A stretch of 64,000 nt of DNA from Streptomyces sp. NRRL F-5727 (GTDB lineage Bacteria > Actinomycetota > Actinomycetes > Streptomycetales > Streptomycetaceae). The notes beneath the pieces were generated by a model. The model saw only the letters and a program-made list of their open reading frames with translations, did not search any database and was not told the DNA's origin. Position numbers and translations under genes: made by a program. Numbering within the stretch: the first letter of the stretch is position 1; every line of letters starts with the position of its first letter. This document shows, piece after piece, positions 26,538-34,897 of this stretch. The stretch lies in assembly GCF_000719555.1 (NCBI RefSeq), contig NZ_JOGX01000005.1:153487-217486 (forward strand), written 5' to 3'.

Positions 26538-27986
26538 ATGACCGACCTCTCCAAGACAGGGCACGCCGAAGCACCCGGCGGTGCAGCGGGATCGGGCAAC
26601 CCGCTCCACCGCGGGCTCGGCGTGTCGCAGATCGTGTTCATGGTCGTCGCGGCGGCGGCACCGCTCGGCCTCGTGGCCGGCGGGGTGCCGCTCGCCTTCG
26701 CCGTGAGCGGCAGCCCGGGAATGCCGCTGTACTTCGCGCTGTCCACCGTGCTGCTGCTGGTCTTCGCGGTCGGCTTCACGCTGATGGCCGGACGGGTACG
26801 CGACGCGGGGGCCTTCTACGCCTACGTCCAGGCGGGGCTGGGCCGGATCCCCGGTCTCTCGGCGGCGACCCTCGCGCTCTTCTCCTACACGCTGCTTCTC
26901 GTCGGGGTGAACGCCTATGTTGGGGTCGCGACGAGCAACGTCATCGAGCGGTACGCCGACGTCGGCTCCCCGTGGTGGGCCTGGGCGCTCGTCTCGCTCG
27001 GCGTCATCGCCTTCCTCGGCTACCGCGACATCGAGTTGAGCGCCAAGGTGCTCGGTGCCGTGCTGGTGCTGGAGTCCCTGCTGCTCCTGGTCCTGGACCT
27101 CGGCATCGTGGGCCACGGCGGCGCCCACGGCCTGACGGCCGAGCCGGTGTCGCCCTCGATCGTGGGCACCGGCTCCCTGGGCCTCGGCGTCATGTTCGCC
27201 CTCTTCGGGTTCATCGGCTTCGAGGCGACGGCGGTGTTCCGCAACGAGGCGAAGGACCCCGACGTCACGGTCCCGCGGGCGACGTACGTCGCGATCCTGG
27301 TGATCGGAGCCTTCTACTCGTTCACCGTGTGGGCGATCGTGGTGGGTTCCGGCGTCGACGCCGTGGTCGGAGCCGCGCAGGCCGACCCCGAGGGCCTGGT
27401 CCTCACGCTGACGCGGAGCTACGTGGGGTCCGTCTGGGCCGACGCCATGCAACTCCTGCTGATCACCAGCCAGTTCGCTTGCGTACTGGCCTTTCACAAC
27501 GTCGTGACGCGCTACCAGTTCGCGCTGGCCCGGGCCGGCGCGCTTCCGGCGTCGCTGAGCGTCGTCCACCCCCGGCACCGCGCGCCGTCGGCGTCCTCGG
27601 CCGTCGCCTCGGCGGTCGCGTTCGTCACCACGCTCGTCGTCGCCTCGCTCGGCCTCGACCCGATCGGGGACCTCTACGCCTGGTTCTCCGGTGCCGCCAC
27701 CCTCGGCATCGTCCTGCTGATGGCGGCCACCAGCCTCGCCGTCATCGGCTTCTTCCGTCGCGCCGACGGGCGGCAGTCGGTGTGGCGGACGGTCGCGGCC
27801 CCGGCCGTCGCCTTCCTCGGCCTGGCCTGCGTGGTCTGCCTGATGGTCGCCAACTTCCCGCTCCTCGTCGGCACCACCACCGGTGCCTGGGTGATCGGCG
27901 GCCTCGTCGCCCTCTCGGCCGTGGCCGGCGCGGTGCAGGCCCTCGTCCTGCGCGCGCGCCGACCGGCTGTCTACGAGCGACTCTGA
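26538..27986 (+). CDS. APC-family amino acid/amine permease
   Basis: This 482-residue protein has 12 predicted transmembrane segments. The APC helix-1 signature appears as QIVFMVVAAAAPLGLVAGGVPLAF, together with FALFGFIGFEATAVFRNEAKDP, the usual family motif on helix 6 and the loop after it. It should import an amino acid or amine. AAAGGTGA precedes ATG 26538; an alternative in-frame ATG at 26496 cannot be ruled out. It is divergent from the monooxygenase operon and is followed by oxidases acting on amines, so it is the likely uptake system for the nitrogenous substrate. Confidence 0.9.
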   Translation: MTDLSKTGHAEAPGGAAGSGNPLHRGLGVSQIVFMVVAAAAPLGLVAGGVPLAFAVSGSPGMPLYFALSTVLLLVFAVGFTLMAGRVRDAGAFYAYVQAGLGRIPGLSAATLALFSYTLLLVGVNAYVGVATSNVIERYADVGSPWWAWALVSLGVIAFLGYRDIELSAKVLGAVLVLESLLLLVLDLGIVGHGGAHGLTAEPVSPSIVGTGSLGLGVMFALFGFIGFEATAVFRNEAKDPDVTVPRATYVAILVIGAFYSFTVWAIVVGSGVDAVVGAAQADPEGLVLTLTRSYVGSVWADAMQLLLITSQFACVLAFHNVVTRYQFALARAGALPASLSVVHPRHRAPSASSAVASAVAFVTTLVVASLGLDPIGDLYAWFSGAATLGIVLLMAATSLAVIGFFRRADGRQSVWRTVAAPAVAFLGLACVVCLMVANFPLLVGTTTGAWVIGGLVALSAVAGAVQALVLRARRPAVYERL

Positions 27987-28029
27987 GCGACGTGCCGGTC
28001 AGCTCATGAGCGCAAGGGCGCGGCCGGTC

Positions 28030-28144
28030 TGTGCACCGTGCACCGCCCTCGGAGGAAGCCGGTGCCCGGTGTCGTTCTCACCACGGCCGTGGCCTGTGAC
28101 GGTGGGGTACCAGGCAACCGCCACCGGCGAAGTCAGGTTTCGCC
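28030..28144 (+). promoter_or_regulatory. Promoter cassette copy C, upstream of the diaminopentanoate-dehydrogenase-like gene
   Basis: Read rightward, it begins with the palindrome GTGCA-CCG-TGCAC (28031-28043) and continues with GGTGCCCGGTGTCGTTCTC, a TGACGGTGGGGTA box and CCGCCACCGG. It is the most diverged of the three cassettes and lies about 50 bp before the start. A hairpin could also form from GGCCGTGGCC. Confidence 0.6.
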
Positions 28145-28192
28145 GAGCACCGTGTCGTGGGCGGGCCGACCGAGGCGCCCGAGGGAGTGACG

Positions 28193-29305
28193 TTGAAGAT
28201 TCGGACTGTCGTGGTGGGGCTCGGCGCCACCGGCCGGGCCATCGCCTCCTCCCTGCTGCGACGCGCGGACGTGGAGATCGTGGGAGCGGCGGACCGGGAC
28301 CCCCGCGTGGTCGGTCAGGACCTCGGAGTGCTCCTCGGCGGCGTCGCGAACGGTGTCGTCGTCGTGAGCGACCCGGCCGAGCTGCCCGCCGCCGACCTCG
28401 CGATCGTGGCGACCGTCTCGGATCTGCACAGGGCGGCCGACGTCCTGCTGCCGCTGCTGGAGCGTTCGTACAACGTCCTGAGCATCTGCGAAGAGCTGGC
28501 CCATCCATGGCGGAGCCACCCCGATCTGGCCCGGCGGCTCGACGACACGGCGAAGGCACACGGCGTGACCGTCCTGGGCAGCGGGGCGAACCCGGGCGTC
28601 CTGATGGACACCCTTCCCCTCCTCCTGACCGCACTGACCCAGCGTGTGGAGAGCGTGCGGATCCGCCGGCGGACCGACATGTCACGCTACGGCGCGATCC
28701 TGGCGAAGTTCGGCCTCGGTCTGACCCCGCGCGAGTTCGCGACGGCTCGCAGCCGTGGCGAGGTCGTCGGCCACCACGGCTTCGAGCAGGCCATCGGGGC
28801 GCTCGCGGCAGGGCTCGGATGGGATCTCGACTCGGTGGACGTGGGAGAGGTCGAACCCGCCGTCGTGACGACTTCGCCGCGCGTCGGGGACCACATGCGT
28901 ATCGAACCGGGACAGATCGCGGCGGTCACGCACGCCGCCCGGGGCGTGCTCAAGGGCGACGTGGTGATCGATCTGGAGATCACGTTCGGGTTCTTCGAGC
29001 CGGCCGACGAGACGGCCGCGGGCGACGACTACCGGATCGTCGGAGAGGAGCAGGTCGTCGGCCTCCGTTCCTCCGTGGGCTTCGACTCCTTCCTCAGCAC
29101 CGTCGCGGCGGCGGTCAACGCCTCCGCCGCGGTCGTCGAGGCGCGTCCCGGTCTCCTGTCGATGGGGGACCTGCCCGCGCGCTCGGTCGCGGCCAAGGGA
29201 GAGCGGCGAGCGGGCCGGGCCTCGCTCGGGGCCACGCATTCTCGGGACCGAGAGAGCACGACGTGGGGCGGACGCCCCACCTGGAAGGAGAGCGGGACAG
29301 CATGA
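28193..29305 (+). CDS. 2,4-diaminopentanoate dehydrogenase-like / dihydrodipicolinate reductase-fold oxidoreductase
   Basis: This ~370-residue protein has an N-terminal Rossmann domain (VVVGLGATGRAIASSLL) and the fold-typical core with GSGANPGVLMDTLP. It is most like NAD(P)-dependent 2,4-diaminopentanoate dehydrogenases and distant DapB relatives. It should oxidatively deaminate or reduce an amino/keto acid. Start choice: TTG 28193 has GGGAG at good spacing; GTG 28187 overlaps that site and GTG 28157 lacks one. The stop overlaps the next gene (ATGA). The C-terminal 40 residues are Arg-rich and diverge from the family. Confidence 0.75.
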   Translation: MKIRTVVVGLGATGRAIASSLLRRADVEIVGAADRDPRVVGQDLGVLLGGVANGVVVVSDPAELPAADLAIVATVSDLHRAADVLLPLLERSYNVLSICEELAHPWRSHPDLARRLDDTAKAHGVTVLGSGANPGVLMDTLPLLLTALTQRVESVRIRRRTDMSRYGAILAKFGLGLTPREFATARSRGEVVGHHGFEQAIGALAAGLGWDLDSVDVGEVEPAVVTTSPRVGDHMRIEPGQIAAVTHAARGVLKGDVVIDLEITFGFFEPADETAAGDDYRIVGEEQVVGLRSSVGFDSFLSTVAAAVNASAAVVEARPGLLSMGDLPARSVAAKGERRAGRASLGATHSRDRESTTWGGRPTWKESGTA

Positions 29306-30666
29306 GGACCGACAACACGAAGTACAGCAGCTTCACCGGCTGGATCGACCCGCCGGCCGACGTGCAGCCCGCGCTGGACGGCGACCTGACCTGCGACATC
29401 GCCGTCATCGGCGGCGGCATGGGTGGCATGGCGGCTGCGCTGCGCCTCGCGGAGCGCGACCAGGACGTCGTCCTGCTGGAGGCCGAGTTCTGCGGCTACG
29501 GCTCGGCCTCGCGCAACGGCGGGCAGATCGCCGGGGCGCCGGGCGGCGACCTGCGGATGCTCAGCCTCCAGTCCCCGAAGAAGATGCCGGTCATGGCCAG
29601 ACTGGCGGAGCACGCGGGCCGCTACGTGGAAGACCTCATCAAGAGGCACGACATCGACTGCGACTACGTGGCGAACGGCCTGGTGTGGGGTGCGGTCTCA
29701 CCCCTCATGATGCTCAGGGTGCGTACCCAGGCGGCCATCCTGCGCGCCTTCGGTGGGGGCGGGACCGTCGGCAGCAGAGAGGAGCTCGGCCTCCCCGCCG
29801 GCTTCGTGGGCGGGATGCGGGAATCCATCGGCGGGATGCTGAACCCGGGCAAGCTCGCCCGTGGTGTGCGCCGCGCACTGCTCGCCTCCTCGGCCAGGGT
29901 CTTCGAGCGGACGCGGGTGAGCGATGTCCGGCGCACGGGCGGCATCGTCGAGATCACGACACCGCACGGCACGGTGCGGGCCGACAAGGTGCTGCTCGCG
30001 ACCAGCGTCTACGGCGGCGAGTGGGACATCACGCCCAAGAACCTCGCGACGCCGCTGTACGTCATCGAGATCGAGTCGGAACCCATCGCGCCGGAGCGGC
30101 TCGCCGCGCTGGACTGGACCAGCCGGTCCGGCATCATCACCCAGCACCAGTTGATGACCCACTACCGGCTCACCGAGCGCAACACCATCGTCTGCGGGGT
30201 CCGCACAGCGCAGCGAGGCCAGACCTACCCGCTCCCGGACCGGGTCCCGGACCCCGCTGTCGTGCGGGACATGGGGAAGGATCTGGCCAACCGGTTCCCG
30301 TCGCTGTCCGACGTGGCCATCGAGCGGGCCTGGGGCGGTTGGATCGGCATCAGCCCGGACTGGCTGTCGGTCGCCGGGCAGGTGGGTGACAACGTCTTCT
30401 ACGCGATGGCCTGCAACGGCCACGGCCTCTGCCAGGTGCCGTACGTGACCCATCAGCTCGCCGACTACATCGTCGACGGCGAGATGCCGGAGGACCTCGC
30501 CGGCATCTGGTCGGACGCCCCGAAGTACTCGCCGTCGATGTCGCTGTTGCTGCAGCCGTTCGTCCTCCGGGCCGTCTGGGGGCTGGACCGGTTCAACGAC
30601 TTCTTCAACGGCAGCAGGACACGGGCCCGGCGGGCGCTCCGTCGTGGCAGGCGCGGGGGTTCCTGA
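29302..30666 (+). CDS. FAD-dependent amine/amino acid oxidase (DAO family, gamma-glutamylputrescine oxidase-like)
   Basis: This 454-residue DAO-fold flavoprotein has the FAD loop AVIGGGMGGMAAALRLAE at about residues 34-51 and the RNGGQ motif (SASRNGGQIAG) typical of PuuB/OrdL-type oxidases. A C-terminal WGGWIGISPDWL segment and NGHGLCQVPY close the flavin site. It would oxidise a secondary or primary amine with O2, releasing H2O2. It is translationally coupled to the upstream dehydrogenase by an ATGA overlap. No signal peptide is visible. With the permease and PuuR-like regulator it resembles a polyamine-type catabolic module. Confidence 0.87.
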   Translation: MRTDNTKYSSFTGWIDPPADVQPALDGDLTCDIAVIGGGMGGMAAALRLAERDQDVVLLEAEFCGYGSASRNGGQIAGAPGGDLRMLSLQSPKKMPVMARLAEHAGRYVEDLIKRHDIDCDYVANGLVWGAVSPLMMLRVRTQAAILRAFGGGGTVGSREELGLPAGFVGGMRESIGGMLNPGKLARGVRRALLASSARVFERTRVSDVRRTGGIVEITTPHGTVRADKVLLATSVYGGEWDITPKNLATPLYVIEIESEPIAPERLAALDWTSRSGIITQHQLMTHYRLTERNTIVCGVRTAQRGQTYPLPDRVPDPAVVRDMGKDLANRFPSLSDVAIERAWGGWIGISPDWLSVAGQVGDNVFYAMACNGHGLCQVPYVTHQLADYIVDGEMPEDLAGIWSDAPKYSPSMSLLLQPFVLRAVWGLDRFNDFFNGSRTRARRALRRGRRGGS

Positions 30667-30799
30667 GGGCCGGGCGACGGCTGCTCCGTGACGACGCGGG
30701 GTGAGAGCGCCACCCGCTACGACGAGACCGCCGGGTCCTGCGAGACAGCCGCCGCCCCCGCACCACTCCTGACGCGGGCCCGGCATGCGACGACAGGAT

Positions 30800-31408
30800 C
30801 TAGGCGGGCCCTCGCGCGGCGCGCGGCAGGGGAGGCGACAGGACCCAGAGGACCTCGCTCACCGTCGTACCCGGATTGTCGAACTGGTGAAGCGTCCGGC
30901 CGGAGAACGACGTGGACGCCCCTTCCGACAGCATCCGGGTCTCGCCCCCGACGATCAGACGGGTCGAACCGCTCAGCCCCATCGCGAAGATCGTGGCAGT
31001 GTCGAGCCGATAGGGGCCTCCGGTGCCCCCGCCCGGCTCGATCACGGAACGGAAGACCTGGAACGCCGTGGCGCCGGCGGGCGTGAGCAGGTACTCGGCC
31101 ACGCCCTCACCGCCCATGCCGATCCGGCTTCCGCCGTCCACGACCTGCTCGTCGGGGTACGCGAACAGCTCCCCGACCCCGATCCGCAGCACCTCGCAGA
31201 CGCGCAGCAACGTGGGGACGGACACGCTGGTGAGCCCACGCTCCAACTGGCTCAGAAAGCCCTTGGTGACCTCTGCCCGGTGCGCGACCTCCGTCAACGA
31301 CAGGCCGCGGTCGAGCCTGATCCTCCGCAGCTGCGCGCCGGTGGACGCTTCGAGGGCGGCGGCGCCCCGTTCCGCTCCGTCTGCTGTCCCGCCGTCACCG
31401 ATGGACAT
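30800..31408 (-). CDS. XRE-family regulator with C-terminal cupin (PuuR-like)
   Basis: This 202-residue protein has an HTH at about residues 24-80 (LRRIRLDRGLSLTEVAHRAE, TKGFLSQLERG) and a cupin_2 domain (about 110-195; GETRMLSEGASTSFSGRTLHQF). Members such as PuuR control amine and amino-acid catabolic genes, sensing a small ligand in the cupin. It is encoded convergently to the amine oxidase and divergently from the PucR-type regulator. It could bind the GTGCA-N3-TGCAC or the GTTTAGT palindromes; the sequence does not decide which. Confidence 0.9.
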   Translation of the reverse strand: MSIGDGGTADGAERGAAALEASTGAQLRRIRLDRGLSLTEVAHRAEVTKGFLSQLERGLTSVSVPTLLRVCEVLRIGVGELFAYPDEQVVDGGSRIGMGGEGVAEYLLTPAGATAFQVFRSVIEPGGGTGGPYRLDTATIFAMGLSGSTRLIVGGETRMLSEGASTSFSGRTLHQFDNPGTTVSEVLWVLSPPLPRAARGPA

Positions 31409-31601
31409 GGTGTGCTCACCGCCCGTCCCGAGGCCGAGGTCGTGTGCCCGTCAGGTGACAGGCCGACCCGGACGAGTCCTCTCCGTGGCACGAGGCTAAG
31501 GCATGCGTTCCAGGGGCGGCCGGTGCGCCCCTGCGGAGGGGGAGAGGGCGATGGTGCCGAACCCCTTGTGGTGCCGACGAGAGCGTGGTAAATCTGCCGC
31601 C

Positions 31602-31618
31602 GTTTAGTGGGAGTAAAC
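31602..31618. promoter_or_regulatory. GTTTAGT operator upstream of the PucR-type regulator
   Basis: GTTTAGT-GGG-AGTAAAC is an inverted repeat with one mismatch, flanked by further complementary bases (CCGCC and GGCGG). It is 71-116 bp before the two candidate starts of the PucR-type gene and matches the perfect site at 26202-26220. Its position suggests autoregulation of that gene or cross-regulation of the divergent XRE gene. Confidence 0.55.
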
Positions 31619-31733
31619 AGCGGCGGAGGGCGACGCCTTCGCCGTCGGCCAGGCCGCCGACAAGCCCTTCACCGGGCTGGGACACGGCATGTCGGGAGCC
31701 TCGGCTCCCCGAGAGCAGAGGGACACTGAGAAC

Positions 31734-32969
31734 ATGGAAGAGCTGTGGCCCCCGCCCTCGCGTGAGGTCGCCGATGCGATCAGGTCCCTGTGCCAGCGCC
31801 TGCTGACGGAAACGGACGCCCTGATCGACGCCTTCGCAAGGCCCTCTCTCGTCGCCCAGAACGATCCCGCTCTCCTCGCGGACGCGTCGCTGGTCGAGGA
31901 GGACCGCGCGCTCAACCGCTCTGAGGTGGTCCAGTGGTTGACCGCGAACGTTCAGCAACCGGGGCGGAGGGTGGAGCCCTACGTCAGTCCGAGGACCACG
32001 GCGTACATCAACGACCTCGTCTCCCGGGGCATCGCGCCCGACTTCGCCGTCGCCTGGCGTGTGGCCCTGGGGATCGGCTGGCGGCGATGGCTGGAGGAAT
32101 GCGTGGCGGACTGCGCGGACCCCGATCTCCTCGTGGGGGTCCTGGACGTGACGGCGCAGTCGCTGGTGCAGTACGCCCTCGACTCCGTCGCGGCCCTGCG
32201 GCAGGCCGGCCTCGCCGCGGCGATGGGGAACACGGACGCCGAGGGAATCGCGATGATCCAGCTGATCGCCAGTGGGGCACCGATGGCGGAGGACCTCGCC
32301 GAAGGACGCCTGCGCTACCGGATGGCGCGGTGGCACGTGGGCCTCGTCCTCTGGGTCGACGATCCCCAGCAGGCCGGTGCCTTGGACGAGGCGATCGCCG
32401 CCGTGCGCTCCTCCGCCGGAGGCCGGAGCGCCCTGGTGGCGCGCGCCAGCGCCACGTCGCGGTGGATCTGGCTTTCGGGGGAAACCGTCCCGGACCTGCA
32501 CCACGCGGAGAAGGCCCTCGCGGCGACCGACGCGGTCCGCGCGGCGGTGGGAAGGCCGGGACGCGGACTCGAAGGATTCCGCTCCAGCCACCAGGACGCC
32601 CTCGCGGCGCAGGCGCTCGTGATCCGGCTGGGTTCCGGCCGGCGGTTCACCGCCTACGCCGACGTCGAGCTGATCGACGCGCTCACCAAGGACCGGCCCG
32701 GCGCGCGTCGGTTCGTCGTCAACACCCTCGGGCCGTTGGCCGAAGCCGACACGGCCCTGCGGCAGGCACTGCTCACCTACGTGCAGTGCGGCTTCAGCAC
32801 CACCCGGGCGGCCGCCGACCTCTACGCGCACCGCAACACCGTCGAACGGCGCGTCTCACGGGCCAACGAGCTCTCGGCCGTCAAGGTGGAGGAGAACCCG
32901 ACCCACGTGGCGGCGGCGCTCCTGGTACTGGACATCGCGCCTGACATCGTGACGATCGCTCCGGGCTGA
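31734..32969 (+). CDS. PucR/CdaR-family transcriptional regulator
   Basis: This ~411-residue protein has a long helical/GGDEF-like middle region and the C-terminal PucR helix-turn-helix (LLTYVQCGFSTTRAAADLYAHRNTVERRV). PucR proteins activate purine, amino acid or aromatic catabolism genes in response to substrate. ATG 31734 (MEELWPPPS) is preferred because the family similarity begins there; ATG 31689 is also in frame and adds 15 residues. Its promoter region carries the GTTTAGT palindrome. It is the last chromosomal gene before the integrated element, so before insertion it lay directly upstream of panD. Confidence 0.85.
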   Translation: MEELWPPPSREVADAIRSLCQRLLTETDALIDAFARPSLVAQNDPALLADASLVEEDRALNRSEVVQWLTANVQQPGRRVEPYVSPRTTAYINDLVSRGIAPDFAVAWRVALGIGWRRWLEECVADCADPDLLVGVLDVTAQSLVQYALDSVAALRQAGLAAAMGNTDAEGIAMIQLIASGAPMAEDLAEGRLRYRMARWHVGLVLWVDDPQQAGALDEAIAAVRSSAGGRSALVARASATSRWIWLSGETVPDLHHAEKALAATDAVRAAVGRPGRGLEGFRSSHQDALAAQALVIRLGSGRRFTAYADVELIDALTKDRPGARRFVVNTLGPLAEADTALRQALLTYVQCGFSTTRAAADLYAHRNTVERRVSRANELSAVKVEENPTHVAAALLVLDIAPDIVTIAPG

Positions 32970-33090
32970 GCTCACGAGGCACGGGGCCGCGGTCGTCATC
33001 TGCCGAGCGGGTCGCCAAGGGTCGGCCCCGGACCAGCCGACGGCCGCCTGCGACGCGTGAAAGCCGGGGCGGGGGCCGTATCACCTGGGC

Positions 33091-33225
33091 GGAGCGACGT
33101 TCCTCACAAGCATCGTCCGGCGTGTGCCGGTGTACAGTCGAGGACGCCCTTGACCTGCACAAAGCAGGCAGGGAGCCGTCTCGGAGGAGTCCACAGTGCT
33201 GCGCACTCTGTTCAAGTCCAAGATC
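33091..33225. repeat. Left 135-bp direct repeat (attL) of the integrative element
   Basis: This segment is identical to 53455-53589 except at about four positions. It contains the native panD leader, a GGAGGAG ribosome-binding site, GTG 33196 and the first ten panD codons. The last 30 bases (33196-33225) are identical in both copies and are the likely strand-exchange core. Beyond 33225 the sequence departs from panD and enters the element. Confidence 0.88.
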
Positions 33226-33228
33226 TGA
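33196..33228 (+). pseudogene. panD 5' remnant at attL (10 codons then stop)
   Basis: GTG 33196 begins the same ten residues as panD ([10 protein letters not shown]) but reaches TGA at 33226-33228, where the integrative element begins. The native panD promoter and ribosome site therefore now read only a decapeptide. Confidence 0.8.
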
Positions 33229-33274
33229 CTATTTGGCGTCGCCGCAGGTCAGGGGCATCATGTGCCCCCCCTCA

Positions 33275-33324
33275 GGTCAGCAAACGGTCAGCATGCGTCC
33301 CCGACGTGTCCCCGCTTGCTGACC
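33275..33324. promoter_or_regulatory. Left integrase arm-type sites
   Basis: GGTCAGCA (33275-33282), CGGTCAGCATGCGTCCCC (33285-33302) and an inverted TGCTGACC (33317-33324) cluster between attL and the integrase gene. The same CGGTCAGCATG-GTCCCC block recurs at the right end (53361-53378). Repeated short sites just inside both att sites are typical of tyrosine-integrase arm-binding sites. Confidence 0.6.
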
Positions 33325-33370
33325 TTCGACCGACAGTGCGGCGCCTGAGCAGGTTCTTGGGCTGGAACGG

Positions 33371-34519
33371 ATGGTGCGACACACGGCCCGACAGCTCGCC
33401 CGCGGCATGGGGTCCTTCTTCAAGGACTGCGACTGCGCCAAGCCCACCCGCTGCCCCCACCCGTACTCGATCCGCTTCCGCGACGCGCTCGGCAAACAGC
33501 GCGAGGAATCCGGATACGACACGCAGGACGACGCGATCGAACGCCTCACGCAGCTCTACGCGGAGAAGAAGACCACGGCACCGTCCGTGGCGGCAGCCCG
33601 CCGAGAACTGGGCCAGCTGACGGTCGAGGATTACGCGAAGCAGTGGAGGCCCCGGCAGCGCAGGATGACGGACTACTCCACGGGAGAGCACGTCGACAGC
33701 TCGATCAACGTGCACATCGTCCCGCGGCTGGGAGCGCGGAAACTGAACTCGGTCACCCCGATGGTGGTCGAGCGGTTCCTGGACGAGATGGAGAGCGACG
33801 GGGTCGGCCGGGGGAACCAGGTGAACATCTTCCGGGTCCTGAAGACGATCCTTCGGGACGCGTATGCCAAGGGGGCGATCGCAGACGACCCGGTGAAGGG
33901 TGTCCAGGAGCCGGAGTACGTGCGCGAGCAGGTGGCCATCCCGTCCCTCGCCTACGTGACGAAGGCACTGGCCGTCGCCGACGAGGACTTGGCGCTGGAG
34001 ATCGTCATGATGGCGGGATGCGGCCTGCGAAACGGCGAGGCGCGGGCGGTGAACGTCCACAATGTCGTGGCGCAGGACGTGTACCGGGTACGGGAGCAGA
34101 TCCACTCGAACACGCTGAGGCCGGCGAAGCTGAAGCACCGCAAGGCGGGGGAGTTCCGGGAGGTTCCGCTACCGCGGTTGGTACGGGAGGCGATTGAGCG
34201 GTACGAGGAGAAGCACGGCACCGTGAAGGGCGGCTATCTGCTGCGTGGGCCGGGTGGCTACTTCACCGAGGGCATGGAGCGACGCCGGGTGAGGAAGCTC
34301 TTCGCAGACCTTCCGCCAGAGGAGGGCGTCGGGATGTACGGCTTCCGGCACTACTTCGCATCGAACGCACTCGGGAACGGCATCCCCATCACCGACGTCG
34401 CGGAGTGGATGGGCCACAAGTCCATCGAAGAGACGTACCGCACCTACCGGCACCTGATGCCGGGCAGCATCACCAAAGCCGCCCGGATCCTGGACGCAGG
34501 CCTCTGGGAAGCCGCCTGA
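33371..34519 (+). CDS. Tyrosine site-specific integrase of the panD island
   Basis: This 382-residue phage-type integrase has an N-terminal CxC/arm-binding segment (FFKDCDCAKPTRCPHPYSIRF), a SAM-like core-binding domain (about 85-185) and a catalytic domain. The catalytic domain carries Arg in GCGLRNGEA, FRHYFASN, MGHKS and the nucleophile Tyr in EETYRTYRHLMPG. The usual first His of the HxxR box is replaced (MYGFRHYF), a variation worth noting. It lies 145 bp inside attL and reads into the element. GTG/ATG choice is uncertain: MVRHTARQ at 33371 or MGSFFKD at 33407. Confidence 0.92.
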   Translation: MVRHTARQLARGMGSFFKDCDCAKPTRCPHPYSIRFRDALGKQREESGYDTQDDAIERLTQLYAEKKTTAPSVAAARRELGQLTVEDYAKQWRPRQRRMTDYSTGEHVDSSINVHIVPRLGARKLNSVTPMVVERFLDEMESDGVGRGNQVNIFRVLKTILRDAYAKGAIADDPVKGVQEPEYVREQVAIPSLAYVTKALAVADEDLALEIVMMAGCGLRNGEARAVNVHNVVAQDVYRVREQIHSNTLRPAKLKHRKAGEFREVPLPRLVREAIERYEEKHGTVKGGYLLRGPGGYFTEGMERRRVRKLFADLPPEEGVGMYGFRHYFASNALGNGIPITDVAEWMGHKSIEETYRTYRHLMPGSITKAARILDAGLWEAA

Positions 34520-34757
34520 TTTTCCCGTTTTCAGGGAACAGCAGGTTCTTCGAGTGCTGGTGGTACAGCACCTACACCTATGCTGACCAGGTAAAATGGT
34601 TGTTCGCGGAACCCTGTGACCGAGTCTGATCCGGAAATGCTCCGGATCTTGGTGTGAAGGTGCCGGATCGGGTCATGCTTCGGCGGTGGTGGAAGAGAAT
34701 GAGCGTGAGCGTGATCGGGACCGGACGGGTGAGGTGGCAGGCTGGGGCTGGCGAGGG

Positions 34758-34803
34758 CCAGGACCGGTGCAGCCCCGCGCGGGCGGGGCTGCACCGGTCC
34801 TGG
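34758..34803. repeat. Perfect 21-bp-stem hairpin
   Basis: Bases 34758-34778 pair without mismatch with 34783-34803 across a 4-base loop. The top half reads CCAGGACCGGTGCAGCCCC and continues two bases. It is far too long for chance and may be a transcription barrier or recombination-related structure. Confidence 0.75.
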
Positions 34804-34860
34804 CGGACTGGCGCTTGATGGCGGCCGCAGGAGAGTTCAGCCTCCCGTGTTCAGATCGAC

Positions 34861-34897
34861 TGGTTCACCTCGTCGGCCCGGCCGACGAGGTGAACCA
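34861..34897. repeat. Perfect 17-bp-stem hairpin
   Basis: TGGTTCACCTCGTCGGC (34861-34877) pairs perfectly with 34881-34897 across a 3-base loop. It lies 57 bp after the previous hairpin and is unrelated to it in sequence. Confidence 0.75.

Noticed and set aside
33091..33225. tRNA gene as the integration target
   Set aside because: Neither repeat can form a cloverleaf or shows tRNA box sequences; the repeat is panD leader and 5' coding sequence.
33091..33228. A second panD gene at the left repeat
   Set aside because: Only ten codons remain before a stop; it is an attachment-site remnant, not a paralogue.
34758..34897. CRISPR array
   Set aside because: The two hairpins are unrelated to each other and there are no regularly spaced direct repeats. 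No CRISPR array was found anywhere in the window.
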